NCBI GenBank assembly: GCA_003254885.1
Contig: QANT01004527.1
Span: forward strand, 1 to 64,000
Reading direction: 5' to 3'
DNA length: 64,000 nt
DNA from: Purshia tridentata
Lineage: Eukaryota; Streptophyta; Magnoliopsida; Rosales; Rosaceae
Below the pieces are notes generated by a model, which worked only from the letters and a program-made list of their open reading frames with translations, searched no databases and had not been told where the DNA came from. Positions 21,718-34,327 of this stretch are shown here, in pieces (position 1 is the first letter of the stretch; each line of letters starts with the position of its first letter). The translations under genes and the position numbers were made by a program.

Positions 21718-24451
21718 CTCAACGAGTCGCCGGAACCCTAGGACTACCGGACCGATCCGCAGCCGATCCGCAGCCGATCCGATCGACGAGTTGTTCCGGC
21801 GATTTATCGGCGAGTACGTGCCCGCATGCGCACGGAGGAAGCGGCGTGGTTTGGTAGAGTTAGAGTAGTAGAGGCACTGTAGAAAATGATTTGGTCGTTT
21901 CGAGAATTTATATGCTGAGGCCTCGTCACTATAACTACTACTACACTGCCGCTGCTCTTTCGGTTTTTCTTTTCTTATTTTTTATATTTTATATTACTTT
22001 ATTTATCATTTTTGCGGGAACCACAACTACTGGCTATAATATGTGGTCTTTCTTTTTGGCTATAATTGTGGTCCTTATTTGCGTAGAAGATTATAAACCG
22101 GAAAATTGCTTAAACGTCGCCGCATTTGTTTCAGTTTTAGACAACCATATTTTGTTTGTTTGTTTGTTTGTATGTATGGATTGGATCAGGTTTTGGACCG
22201 AATTCTAATGTAATTATGGAATATGAATACGTAATTTAATTTCAATCGAATAATTCGATTACGATCTGAATTTGATAATCAATTAATTTAACAAAATATA
22301 TATAGATTAAAGCTGATTCAACCCAAACTTGATACTAATCAAATATGGAATGAAATGTTAAAATTAATAACCCAAATATGATTTGAATCCAATAATATAA
22401 TTTTCGTTTCACTCTCATCAATATCCAAAATGCAAAGAGATTAGCCTCAAGGCACGTGTCTCAAGATCAATGAAATCAATGCTGTGAATATCGAAATTTA
22501 TCAAAGTCTTAGACTTAATAAATCCAAACCGCACACGTTGCAAGAGATAAACATGGGCCACAAAAAAAATCAAACTTGGAACACAAATTGCATGGCCAGA
22601 AAAATTCATTCAATGCTATCTATCATTTTTCTACTGTTAATCAATGTGCATAAATACGTTCCTGTCTAATAAATTTTCCTAGTACTTGAATGAGATCATA
22701 TCTCCATTTCCAGTCCATTAATTTTGCATCGAGTTCATAGCGTATGATTAAGTTGTAATTAGCATTGTGTAACGAAATGGAAAGAGAAAATTAAATATGA
22801 GAAAAATTAAATTTATTTGTGATTATAATTTATGGCATACTCCACTCAAGTCTTACTCTTTTAGTGCTTATTTGTTTTCGTTTAATAGTATTATATATAC
22901 CGACTACTATTTTAATTCTTATATATAAAATATAAACTCATGTAATAATATTTTATTTATCAATAATTGAATCTGTTGTAGACCTCAAATATTATAATGT
23001 CATATGACATATGGGGCTGGAAAACAGAGAGAGGAGTCAATTTCTGGAAAGAATTTGGAATCTGATCTTTACTCGGCATACAATTCAGTTGATGCTGTAA
23101 TATTTAGTTGCACTGAGTAAGGCAATTAAGGCATTATTCCCACACCTATGCTTCAGTGCTTGTGTTGTGTTGTGTCCATTTCCCTGTCACCTTCAACCAG
23201 CCTCGAACCTTTACCTTTGGAACATTAATCAACCCAATTAAAATGGGCTCAACCAATACCAATGCTGTAACTTTGTCATACAGTCTACAGATCTATATAT
23301 AAGGAAAAAGGACCTGATATTATTGTTATTTGTTGATTGACTAAGCTCATGCTTAGCTGCAATCAACAAAAACCTCTCAAACTAAGCACACCATGCATGA
23401 AACAGAACATAGTTGTAGAGTTGAAGACCACTCTCAGTTCTCACAATCCAAAACAAAGAATGCAGATTGTTGTCAATGGTAATGGGGTTATTGAAAACTG
23501 AAAGCTAGGTTGCCAAGATGGTTAAATTAATTATAGCTCCTTGAGGGACATTTTATATTCTGCTTTAGTCTTCTGTTCTTTAGACCTTGTTTGCGGTCTA
23601 CTATTATATAATGTCATTCGCAATCCGCACATAAGAGTCAGCCTCTCTCCCAATGATAATGAGTAAAGTGAGTTGTGACTTGTGAGAGAGCTAGATGGTG
23701 TATATTATTTTCCAATGGTTTCTGAGAGAGAGGGTGGTATCTAATTGGACAAAAGGCTTGAGTTTAGGGTTAGTTTGAAAAAAGTGTACTTTTTTTCAGA
23801 AGTCTACCTTCTCTCTCATATATGAAGGTGAATATTCTTTTTTTGATTAAATATGAAGGTCAATATCTTCGTAACCAGAGGTAGAATTTGACCAAATTGG
23901 GTAAATATAGGTGTGTTTTTGGTTTGTCTTTTTGCCTTCGTTCTGTCCATCATGGTCATCCACTAATTTTAAGGCATACAACATGGTTCAAAATTTTTGT
24001 ATAAATCAACGGTTGAACTTAGTGAGTACAGTGAGCTACAACTCTGATCGGAATAAACACCATTAATGGTAGGTGGCCTCCTAGTCCTAGCTATATATAG
24101 TAGATTTGCTGAAAGTAGTCAAAGATGTTAATTATGTCTCCCCAGTGCACACAACTAACAACAGAAAATTCGGCAACGTACCCAACATCAAGTAATCATC
24201 ACACATAATTCATAGACCTTGCAATTATTTGTATTTATATGATCGAACATGCAATTTTTGTGGCATATATCATTTCAACAGAGCAACAACAACAACACCA
24301 TTATGTTTTCTGCACTATGATCAAATGAAGAAGGAAGAGGAAGAAGAAGTAGGAAGGAGGAGGTATATCTAACACCATAAGGGACTGTGGGAGTCCCTTG
24401 TATGATTCCCATGAGTTAGCTTTAGAGGGTCATGTTCTTGAGCGCCATACA
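21715..24451. other. Intergenic spacer: carrier promoter to small-ORF gene
   Basis: The left end is the GC-rich promoter and leader of the carrier gene. The hydrophobic ORF at 21891-22208 is low-complexity T-rich sequence without an ATG at its 5' end, so I do not call it. The stretch 22170-22400 has degenerate GATTCAACCCAAA-like motifs typical of old repeats. A TATA-type box, CTATATATAGTAG, lies near 24092 and may serve the small ORF downstream. Confidence 0.5.
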
Positions 24452-24643
24452 ATGGCCTTGCCATTTCAGATCTGCACTACTACTAACTATGATCAAGGGA
24501 CTAAGTTGTGGGAGAGGAAGACCATGATCAAGAAGCAGAGTATTAATGGTCAGAAAGTGAAAAGGTTTAGGAGCAGATTTTATAGTTTTCTTAGGACTTT
24601 TGGTTTGTGCAGCAAGAAAGATATTGATGAAGTAAAGTGTTGA
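24452..24643 (+). CDS. Possible small basic protein, 63 residues, function unknown
   Basis: The frame is open from 24398, but that first codon is TTG. The first in-frame ATG is at 24452 and gives a 63-residue product starting MALPFQICTTTNYDQGTKLW. Its second half is strongly basic (KVKRFRSRFYSFLRTFGLCS) with an amphipathic look and a terminal cysteine. Support as a gene: a TATA-like box about 360 bases upstream, a CAACAACAACACC leader-like stretch at 24287-24299, and an AT-rich 3' region. Against: several short out-of-frame ATGs precede it (24304, 24402, 24432) and I recognise no family. It resembles DVL/RTFL peptides only in size and basic character and lacks their conserved C-terminus. Confidence 0.35.
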   Translation: MALPFQICTTTNYDQGTKLWERKTMIKKQSINGQKVKRFRSRFYSFLRTFGLCSKKDIDEVKC

Positions 24644-26100
24644 TAAAAAAAGGCTTATCTGTAATATGTAAACCTGACTTTTTTATTTATGTAACTTGTA
24701 ACTTTGTAAGTAATACTCTCAAGTCTCAAATGAATTTGCATGATCAAGAGATTAATAGAATAATTTGACAGAATCAAAGTCTAAATCTTTGCCACCTGCC
24801 ACTAGAATAAGTGAATTAGATCAGGACAGCTTATTGGCAATGGGATATTAATACAACTAACACCAAGTTTGCAAGAAAGCATATAACATTTTAGCAACAA
24901 TACCAAAACAATTATTAAACAACAACAAACTGGTTAGGAAAAGTTGTCCTATTAAGAGAAAAATGTAACGCATGTGATATGTCTATGCCCATATGGGTCC
25001 ATGTGGACCATGTTCATGTGTGTATACATTTAATTTAACTATACAATATTTTGAAAAAGAGTGTGAATTGGAAATTAAAATGAAAGATAACAAATCTAAC
25101 TATACGCTACTATTTCTATTGTAATCCATTGTGAAAAGGAAAATCAAAACCCAAAAAAAATTGACTCTCTCTTTTACATGTCATGTCGCTGTCAGCACAT
25201 AATCCTGTCATGTATTATTTCACAAAGTCAAAAGGCATGAACGTAACCTTTGGTTTTATTTTTTAATGGAAGGCTTAGACTGACATCAACATAACTTTTA
25301 ATAATCGATATGATAAAGACCAAGTCAAATGGTGTCATTTTCTTTTGCCCAAGTACAATAAGATCTGAGCCACTCAAGTGAGCAGAAGCTTTAGAAGCAG
25401 AAAGTCAGGGGTCAACGCCGGCCAACCCATTACTTTTCCAAAAGAAAATGAGGTCATCAGAATATTAGACATACGCTGTACCAAATGTGACAAATTCTAA
25501 TGTGGTTTTTTTATTTTTCTTTCATAGGATTTTATGTGGATTTTATGTGGATTATTAATGAGTAAAAGAATTACAGATATAATAATACGATGTAAGCAAT
25601 AGCATGAATCATCATGATGCGATGAAATACACACGAACGACGAACCCATCAAGTACACAGTGTGTACTCGTTGGCTTTTTCAAGACAGCTAGTTTCACAC
25701 AGGAAGATTTTTCCAAAGACTTTTCAGTTTTTCCCAACCACAGGTACTAATTTTCGAAAATTATTTGGTTGGAAAGCGCTGATTCTTTCTCAGATTCACA
25801 AAGCACTTTTGATTTTCCTTATTCTCTGATGTCAGAGAAATTTTTTAAAGAAATGCTATTTATTTAATGTGGGAGTTTCAGAAGTTAACCTCTGTGTTCT
25901 CTCAATGGCTAAGCCTAAAGTAGAATTTGGATGAATCAGTGGCATGCTTGTTTTTGATTTTCTTGGTGGACACATGTTGATGATAGAGTAGACAAAATCT
26001 TTGTTTTGATAGTTTTTAGGGTAAGAAAGCTTTGTGGTTGTTTGGATTTGAAGATGAGTTTGGCTGGTGTTCTGCTTCTCTGGGTCTTCATTTTTTTTGC
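24644..26100. other. Intergenic spacer upstream of the EDR4-like gene
   Basis: AT-rich, no ORF of protein-like composition, and no clear element ends. The last few hundred bases presumably hold the promoter or leader of the EDR4-like gene. A short direct repeat of TTTTATGTGGA lies near 25531-25550. Confidence 0.5.
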
Positions 26101-26104
26101 TTAA

Positions 26105-26193
26105 AGTTCGAGTAGTTCGTTGCCCCAAGTGTGATAATGTCCTACCAGAACTCCCTGAGTTTACCAGTGTGGTGGTTGTGGTGCTGTTCTTGA
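26105..26193 (+). pseudogene. Remnant of the EDR4-family N-terminal zinc-ribbon exon, frameshifted
   Basis: The translation KVRVVRCPKCDNVLPELPE is the first half of the zinc ribbon that opens EDR4/DUF3133 proteins. The second half, CGGCGAVLE, follows in a different frame and ends at a GTATGC donor. The junction ACCAG|TGTGG suggests loss of about 10 bases between two CAGTGT copies. There is also no in-frame ATG before KVRVV. Both defects mean this exon cannot supply the usual N-terminus. I infer exon decay; a sequencing error could explain the frameshift but not the missing start. Confidence 0.7.
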
Positions 26194-26572
26194 AGTATGC
26201 TCTATTTCTTCTCTATGTTTTTCCCATTTGGCATTGATTTATTTGCATGTTTGCTTGTTTACTGAGAAAATAGAATAAGAAGGAAAAATAAGATATTTTA
26301 TTTTGGAAATCAAATTGCTAATTTCAGCCCCAACTCTATTACATGTTTCCAAGTTTTCAGTTTTGTTATTTACTTTTATGTTTTATGATAAATTCAAGTT
26401 ACTAATTTGGTGATTCTGGGACTTTTAGTTACTGTTGATGGTACAGAAAAGAAGAAAGGGCTCTTTGAATAGGACTTAAGAAACATTAGGAGGGGGTTTC
26501 AAGAAATTGGAGATTTTGTTAGATAAAGGGAGTGGTAGTCTAATTTCTGTTTCTGTGACTGAAAGGAGAGTC

Positions 26573-29500
26573 ATGGACTTGAGGCAAGGTGGAGGAAAAG
26601 AGAGAGTCTTTGGAGAAAGGAAGGTTGACTCCAGTAGTAGAAGTTCATCAAGAACAGAAAACAAAGCGGTTTTGGTTGATAATTATATTAATGTTGGGGA
26701 AGGGGTTAAGGGTTTAAGGCTTGAGCAAAGTGGTGCAGCAAAAGAAGCTGAGTTTTCTGAAAAATATAGTCGATTATCGGAATTCCCATTTGATAATTGG
26801 ATCTGTGGAAATAATCCTGATATGAACATGAATAGGTCTGTGTCTGGAAATTCAAGTGTAGGAGATCATCCAGCCCAATTAAGGAACTATGCTGGGTCAT
26901 TGAGTTCAAGGGAAAATATGGACCATTGGGGTGTAGAAAGAGATCAGTTGGAGGGGTTTTATGCAAACCACAGGGTCCTTGTTGAGCGAGAAAGAATTTC
27001 AGCTTCTGCTTATCCTGATGAGGGGCCTTCAAACTACAAGCTAGATTATTTTCATGGTCGTGGTGAGCAGAAGTATAGGGATGATCTGAATGGAGTTGAG
27101 AACTTAGAACAGGATCGAGCTGAGCTTCTTAGGAAGTTGGATGAGTTGAAGGAGCAACTTAGCACATCATACGATAGGGCAGATAAACCAAGGGAAATGG
27201 TCCCTCTAGAGAGGAGTAGAACACCACCTGATCTTCATGGTGACCGGTTAACTTATAATGTTTCAATGCATGCATATGCTGTGGACAGGCAGATGCCAAG
27301 ACCCCCTTACAACTATGGCCAAGGACCTGGTCCTTTCATGGATCATCATAACATGGATATGCAGAACTTTTATTCTCCTCAAAGGCATACCTTGAATGCA
27401 ATACCAGAATATGAGGATGCATCTCAGGCACAAATGACAAGGAGGCCTCCCCATCATCCACTCCAATACCCACGACAGGCACCTCATGAATACTTTATGG
27501 GGCAGCACATGGATTTCAATCGGAATCCACTTGCATCATATTCACCAGAAACTGTTTTTCACTCGCCTGCATGCTCTTGTTTAGGCTGCTACAACCAGAA
27601 TTGGGTAGTCCCTCCCCAAGTCCCATATGCTCATTTTGGCAATAGAAGGGTTCCAAAAGCTCCAACCAATATGAATTTCTACCATCAAGCCAGTCCTGTT
27701 CCATTTGGGGCACATAATTATAATCCCCGACGTGCTAGTCCTCCGTTGCACACACGATGGCAAAATGACCTTGATTCAGACAATGATGGTTATGGTGAGA
27801 GAAATCCAAGAAGGGCAATGGCAGTCAATGGGCATGGACGGATTCTCCATCCTATAGCAGGTGGTGCCCCATTCATTACATGCTTTAGTTGCTTTGAGTT
27901 GCTGAAACTGCCTAGAAAACTTAACAAGATAAATAAGGATCAGCCAAAACTGCGTTGTGGTTCCTGTTCAACTGTCATATCACTTGAAATAAAGAACAAG
28001 AAGCTCATTACTTGTTTTCGTAAAGAATCCAAGAAATTATCTTCTGAGGTTGATCAAAGTTCTAATGAGGTATTAAAGAGCAGGGTTTTGAGTTCTCCCG
28101 GATCACCAGATGCAGGTGAAACCAACTCCTGCTGTGATGACTTGGATAATCCTGGCAATAAGAAACAGTCCATAGACACCAAACACAATTCACTGGCAGA
28201 AAACCAGAGACTGAACTTAGATAAATCTGAGAAGAGGGAAGGTCATAATTCTTCATCTTCCATCTCTTCCAAGGAAGAGGGGATCCCTGATTTTGTTATT
28301 GTTCAGAGAGATGGTTCTGACTCTACTGAGCTGCCCACAAAATATGCCTTTTCACCTACCACCCCAGGTTCGCCTCTTTGGGTGCAGTCTGATAGTCCTT
28401 CTAAACATGCAGTAATCAGAGATGAGGAAGAAAAGAAGAGTAAATGTACGGACCAAGACAAGGTGCTCTTTAGTAGGAGCTCCTCTCAACAGCATTCTGT
28501 GAAAGATCTGTCAGTGGGAACTGAGTTGGATTTTTCTTTCAATGACTATCTCAATACCAACATATCTCAAGACTCAGCAGAGACAAGCAAAGCAGATCAT
28601 CCCAAAGTAGGCAAGGGCGATTTCTTCTTGATGGGTCTCATCAAAAGGAGTTTTAGAGATTCCTCAAAATCTAATCAAATTGTGGAGAAAACAAGGCCTA
28701 ATGTTTTAATTAATGGACAACCTATACCAGATCATGTTGTTAAAAAAGCTGAAAAGCTTGCTGGCCTAGTTCAGCCTGGAGATTATTGGTAAGGCTGCAT
28801 GCTGACTCCTATTAGTGCAGTATTTCATTTCCAAGTTCAACTGTATCACATATCTACCTTTCTTTTTAGCAGAAAGTCTAACTTTTGTTTATCTGCCTTT
28901 TTAACTAGGTATGACTTCAGAGCTGGATTCTGGGGTGTGATGGGCCAAACTTGCCTTGGCATAATTCCTGTGAGTCCAATTAATTTTTTTGTTTATAAAT
29001 TTCTTTTGTACACGGTTCATATGGAATTTGTAAATAAAGCATTCCTGTTGTCTTGCAGCCATTCATTGAAGAATTCAATTACCCCATGCCAACAAATTGT
29101 GCTGCTGGAAACACAGGTGTCTATGTAAATGGGAGAGAGCTACATCAGAGAGATTTGGACCTACTTGCAAGCAGAGGACTACCAACTACAAGAGATAGAT
29201 TTTATATCATTGAAATTTCTGGGAGAGTTGTGGATGAGGACTCTGGGAAAGAGCTAGTTAGCCTTGGCAAACTTGCCCCAACGTAAGTCCTTGTACATAT
29301 TTACAGTTTATTATAGCAGCATGCTAAAACATGATTTAAGGATAAAAAATTTAGTGATACTGTCTTGTTGTTAAGATTCCCATCTTAAAGAAAAAGCCTG
29401 ATTAGTTTAGTAATATAAATGTCAATATCAAAAACCATTTTATCTTTTATCCTCATTTTGGTCATCTTCCTTGTGTAAACAAAAATATTGTCATTTTCTT

Positions 29501-29762
29501 GCTTGTCATTTATTAATTCTACAAGAAAGCCTACATCCTAATATCTGTCTCACTGACAAACTAATAAACATGCCAGCTAGTCCTTTTTGATAGTCCACCA
29601 TTTGGTAATATATCAACCTTCATAACTACAAAATAAAAATCATTTGATGTTTAGTTTGTATTCTTATTGATGCATTAATTAATGACCGTTGACATTTTAT
29701 TGAACAGAGTTGAGAAGGCAAAGCATGGATTTGGCATGAAAATCCCCAAGATGGTTGTGTGA
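26573..29762 (+). CDS. EDR4-like: EDR4-like protein (DUF3133 zinc-ribbon family), N-terminal ribbon lost
   Basis: Exons 26573-28788, 28909-28969, 29059-29282 and 29708-29762 give 851 residues from the first in-frame ATG (MDLRQGGGKERVFGERK). The frame is open back to 26480 but has no earlier ATG. The protein is long and polar, with a short coiled segment (DRAELLRKLDELKEQL) and an aromatic/proline-rich middle. A second zinc-ribbon motif reads ITCFSCFELLKLP and LRCGSCSTVI, the DUF3133 core. The conserved C-terminus has GDYWYDFRAGFWGVMGQTCL, then NTGVYVNGREL and FGMKIPKMVV. In Arabidopsis, EDR4 is reported to restrain salicylate-dependent powdery-mildew resistance and to affect EDR1 placement; the biochemical role of DUF3133 is unknown. 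The normal first exon is a broken remnant at 26105-26193, so this start is provisional. Downstream exons splice cleanly, arguing that the gene is still used. Confidence 0.8.
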
Positions 29763-31665
29763 CTATGATTCACCCTTTTAATTTCCTGATTTAATCTTGG
29801 GTGCTTCAGTTCTTTAAAAGATGATAACGATGAGTCAATCACCAGTTGAAAAATTCTTGGTGCATGCTTAATCCATAAGGTGTCTTCTTCTATGGATGGA
29901 TTCAAAGACCAAATCTGTGGAATATGTTGTAATTATAACAATACAATGTCATATAGTGTTTGTTCATACATTTGTATCTCTATGAGTGAGAGGTGATTAG
30001 ATCATCTAGATTGTCAAGCATATTGAAATTGCTTCCGCAATTATCCATTGTATCATCCATTTTTGTTTAATGGTGGGTAGTTTTTAACTTCTGTATTTGT
30101 ACCAATACATTTTTAATGTAATTATAGACAAGCTTGTTTATTAAACCGGGATCTCCTAGCCTTTTCTTGAGCCTGCTTAGCTCTGCTAGATTGAAAGTTA
30201 TACAATACGTTGCACTGATGTGCACTATTTGTTATTAAGCCTCTACCAAGTGGCACTGAGCTTTTCATGTTAACCATTTAGCAAGTGGCTCTCATTGGTT
30301 TCATTGCTCAATAAGTGCAATAAACAATTCCTCTGTATTTTGGCTTTATTTGTGGGACAAAGACAGTTATGTAGCTTATCAGAGACAGGGCAACAGAAGA
30401 TTTAAAAAAGTTATCATAAAAGCCTTTAAACATTAAAAAAAGTAAAAAGGTAGATGGTGATGGGAATTTGGTAGTTCCATTGTAACATCAATGACACAAA
30501 CATAATTGGGTGTATATAAAGTTATGCAATAATTACTGTTGTGAAAATAATGAGACAATCTTATTACACTTTTTGGATGATTTTTGGTAATGTAGTATTT
30601 TATTGAAATAAGGATGAGTTGTTATATAGAACAGAAAGAGAAAATGAAAAAAACCAGAGGGATACATTTCATTTTTCTTCTACCTTATGAACATGGCCAG
30701 CATTGCAATCTCCTTAAGTAGGGGTTGATTTTGGGAAAAAAGAAAAAGAAAAGAAAAAGAATTTAATTGAAACTTGAATGAGATATTGAAGTTTAGAATC
30801 CCGGGGGAGGCAGAAAGTATATATCCAACTCTGTGGTTGACTGCGAATTGAAGTGGGTATCACCCACCATACATGAAGCTGACATTTACATTAACAATCA
30901 TGGGGCATACACAATGGTTGAATCTTTATTTAGTTGGTGAGACGACTATAGAATTAAGCCGCATATCAACTTATTATATTAATACAAGACAATACTCTAT
31001 TAAAATGACATTTGAAGGTATAGTCTAATGTAATTTCCTCTGAACTAATATAGTAATTCAATCCAATCCGATATTCTTTATAAACTTGAAGGTATTAGAG
31101 CCTTCAGATATTTTTCCTTTTTTTTTTATCTCAAAAAAATTACTATTATATTTTCTTAGAGAGAATAAAACTTGTGAAATTCTCGAATCAAAGCCCAGGC
31201 CCACTAGCCATTTAGACCATAGAAGCAGCATTGGAAATTATCAGTTACGTCTGCACCATTAATGACTTTAGTAATTGTAATTCATTAAGAATCTTTAATT
31301 GCTTGCTTTAATTACTGTATCCGTACATATATTCTAGATTGAAACCATTTTTGTTGGGAAGATAGATTGAAAGTATTATAATATGATTAACCAGTAATCC
31401 GAAGCAGTAATCCAAAGCAGCTCAAAAGCGTAAAACCCCAACACAACCCAACTCTCTTCGATCCAATCTTATGCAACCCAATAAAACAAATATATACTTT
31501 CTTGATTTGTGAGTGATAATCTCAGATTATTAAATCTGGGTTTTGAGCGTCTTAGCTCAAAGACCTACATTTCAGTCATCAGCTAAAGAATCAGCACACT
31601 GGGATTCAAGGATCTTAAGACTTCACTCATTGTGTGTGTGCTGAGCTAAGCAAGTAGAGAAGACA
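29763..31665. other. Intergenic spacer
   Basis: It holds the 3' UTR of the EDR4-like gene and the promoter of the TBL gene, separated by AT-rich sequence. A TATA-like AATATATACTTTC lies near 31488, about 180 bases before the TBL start. No coding or element signal was seen. Confidence 0.55.
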
Positions 31666-34327
31666 ATGAAGTTGAACTGGAAGCTGTGGTTCAATCACAA
31701 GCACAAGGTTTTGATAGTGAAGCTTGCAGTTGGAATTCTCTTAATGGGTCTTGCTTTTCGTCTCTATCTCTCTAGCTCAACTGGGTATTCGCCCAACATA
31801 GAAACCCCATTTCCTCAGAAAACTGTGGCTTCAGGGGAGCAACCCATATCTGAACAAGTCCCCCAAGATGAAGATGAAGATCAGATACCTTTACCCAGAA
31901 AAGAAATTCCTTTTCCTGAAAAAATTGTGGCTTCAGAGCCACCAATTTCTGTAGAAGTTCCACAAGATGAAGATCAGGATCAGACACCTCCCAAAGGTAA
32001 TTATTTGGCTTCTCTTTGCTTGGTTCTTTTTGCTGATGTTTTTTTTTCTATGGTTCTTATAAACTTTTTCTTTCTGTTTTTGTATGTTAAATTAAAAGTA
32101 GCTGGGAGTAAATTGCTGTTATTGCTATGTAAATGACAATTCAGTGCACTTGAGATCTGCATTTAAAAAATAGTCCTTTTGCTTCCATATGTTGGAAATC
32201 TTGGTAGTTTTGTTATCATATATTTTTATTTATTTATATATATTTTTTCAATCATATGATGCCGAAATTTTGATGGGTGTTCTGATACTGTTAGTTGGGT
32301 TGATCTACTGCTAATCTGTTGGGACTTTGCTTACAACCTTTTTGTAGGAAAATGTGATCTTTTCACTGGGGATTGGATTCCAAATCCTTCAGGTCCAATT
32401 TACAATGAGAACTGCCTCACGATCGAAAGTCCTCAGAACTGTATAAAGAATGGGCGGCCTGATAAAGGGTATTTATACTGGAGGTGGAATCCACGAGATT
32501 GTGAATTACCAAAGTTTGATCCAGAGAGATTTCTTGAAAGGATGAGGAATAAAGCATGGGCATTGATTGGTGATTCGATATCTCGCAACCATGTCCAGTC
32601 GTTGCTCTGCATGCTCTCCACGGTATCTATTAGAATTGTTAATTTGTTATACCATTTATACATCTTGGCTTTGGATAAATGAACAGAAGCTTAGTGTTAA
32701 CATAGAAAAATTCTTTACATCCTAAAAGCTAAAGCCTGCATCTTTTCAAGAAGCTAATAGAGTTAGCATATGGAGAATGTGCTACCCTTCTTATGATTGT
32801 TAATACAATTTTCGTGGCTTGTCTGCCTTTCATACTTAAGTTAGCATCTTTGAATTGTATAAACAAGTTAATTTATCATAGAGCAAAGTTGTTAACTTGT
32901 TTAGTTTCCCTTGAGCAATTTTTGGTCTAATTCTTAGAGAGATTCACTAAATCGTGAAGAACTTCTGGAGGGTTCCCAACTAGTGTTCATTTTTGTTGTT
33001 CTCAGTTTACTAGAGCTTCTATAGAATTTGGTTTTTGCACTGCCCTTGTATTTTACCTTCCTGCTACCATTTTATAGCTGCACCAGTCATTGTGCCTTCA
33101 TTTAATCCTTTGAGCAACCCCACCACTTGAGACATATAAAGAAAATGTAGTGCACATTTGTTTACAAAGGTAGGGTCCTGATACACAAATGTTGGCCAAT
33201 GAAATTTTTTGATCTAGATGAGTTAATTGAGGTGGGTGAAAGTTGTTGCCCACCCTTTGTCTCTGTGGGTTTGTGATGTATAAAGTTACCATAATAAATA
33301 TGCCATGGACAAGTGTGGGTTTGTTCCCTAGTTTTGTCTTTGTCCATTTTGTCATCCTGTACTCAGGGTCATGCGTAAGTCCTGCATTTGGTTTGTGCAG
33401 AATTTGGAATACTCGTTGATTATTTTGACTGTTGTCGCCATTTAATCTTGATTTCATCAAATGATTCACCTTTTTCTGACTTTGTTTAAGCCTATAACTT
33501 TATAAATTATTTAAAGAAATTGCGCCAAATTTGATTGAAACATTGTCCTTCAGGTTGAACGAGCTGTCCAAGTGTACCATGACAAAGATTATAGGTCCAG
33601 AAGATGGCACTTTCCCTCATACAATTTATCTGTCTCAGTTATTTGGTCCCCTTTCCTCGTAAAAGCTGCTATATTTGAAGACTATAATGGTGTTTCGACA
33701 TCTGAAGTTGAGCTGCATCTTGACAAGCTCGATGAGAATTGGATTCATCAATACCAGGGTTTTGACTACATGATAATTTCAACAGGGAAATGGTTTCTCA
33801 AATCTTCAATCTACTATGAGAAAAATGAAGTGCTGGGATGCCATTACTGTCCTAAAAGGAATCTGACAGAGTTGGGGTTTGATTTTGCTTATCGCAAATC
33901 CCTTAGATATGTGATGGAGTTTATAGTAAAGTCTGATTACAAGGGCATGATCTTTTTTAGAACATCCACACCTGATCACTTTGAGAATGGAGAGTGGTTC
34001 AATGGGGGAAATTGCAAGAGGAAAACCCCAGCTAAAGAAGGTGAGATTGAATTGAAGGAGGTAAATAAGATTCTGCGTAACATTGAATTAGAGGAGTTTG
34101 AGAAGGCAGCTGCAAAAGCTTCCAGAAATGGGGTGCGTCTCAAACTCCTTGACCTTGTCCCCCTTACTTTGTTGAGGCCTGATGGGCATCCAGGTGCATA
34201 TAGACAGTATCATCCATTTGAACATGGCAAAAAAGCAAAGGTTCAGACTGATTGTTTGCATTGGTGCTTGCCAGGGCCAATAGACTCTTGGAATGATGTG
34301 ATTATGCAGATGGTAGTAAATGGCTAA
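31666..34327 (+). CDS. TBL19-like: Trichome birefringence-like (TBL) polysaccharide O-acetyltransferase
   Basis: Exons 31666-31996, 32348-32622 and 33554-34327 encode 459 residues. A short basic cytosolic tail precedes one membrane anchor (about 15-37, [17 protein letters not shown]), typical of a Golgi type II protein. A stem of about 70 residues has two copies of a proline/acidic unit. The TBL domain starts at [19 protein letters not shown]. The PC-esterase-like domain carries the catalytic GDS (residues 185-187, [10 protein letters not shown]) and the C-terminal DxxH (435-438, [16 protein letters not shown]). TBL proteins transfer acetyl groups to xyloglucan, xylan, mannan or pectin in the Golgi; the subfamily looks nearest to TBL19-22, but the acceptor cannot be told from sequence alone. 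All key residues are present, so it should be active. Confidence 0.9.

Noticed and set aside
21891-22208. A 105-codon hydrophobic ORF beside the carrier promoter
   Set aside because: Low-complexity T-rich translation, a non-ATG first codon, and no conserved pattern.
26507-26572. Earlier start for the EDR4-like protein
   Set aside because: Codon 26507 is TTG; the first ATG in this frame is 26573.
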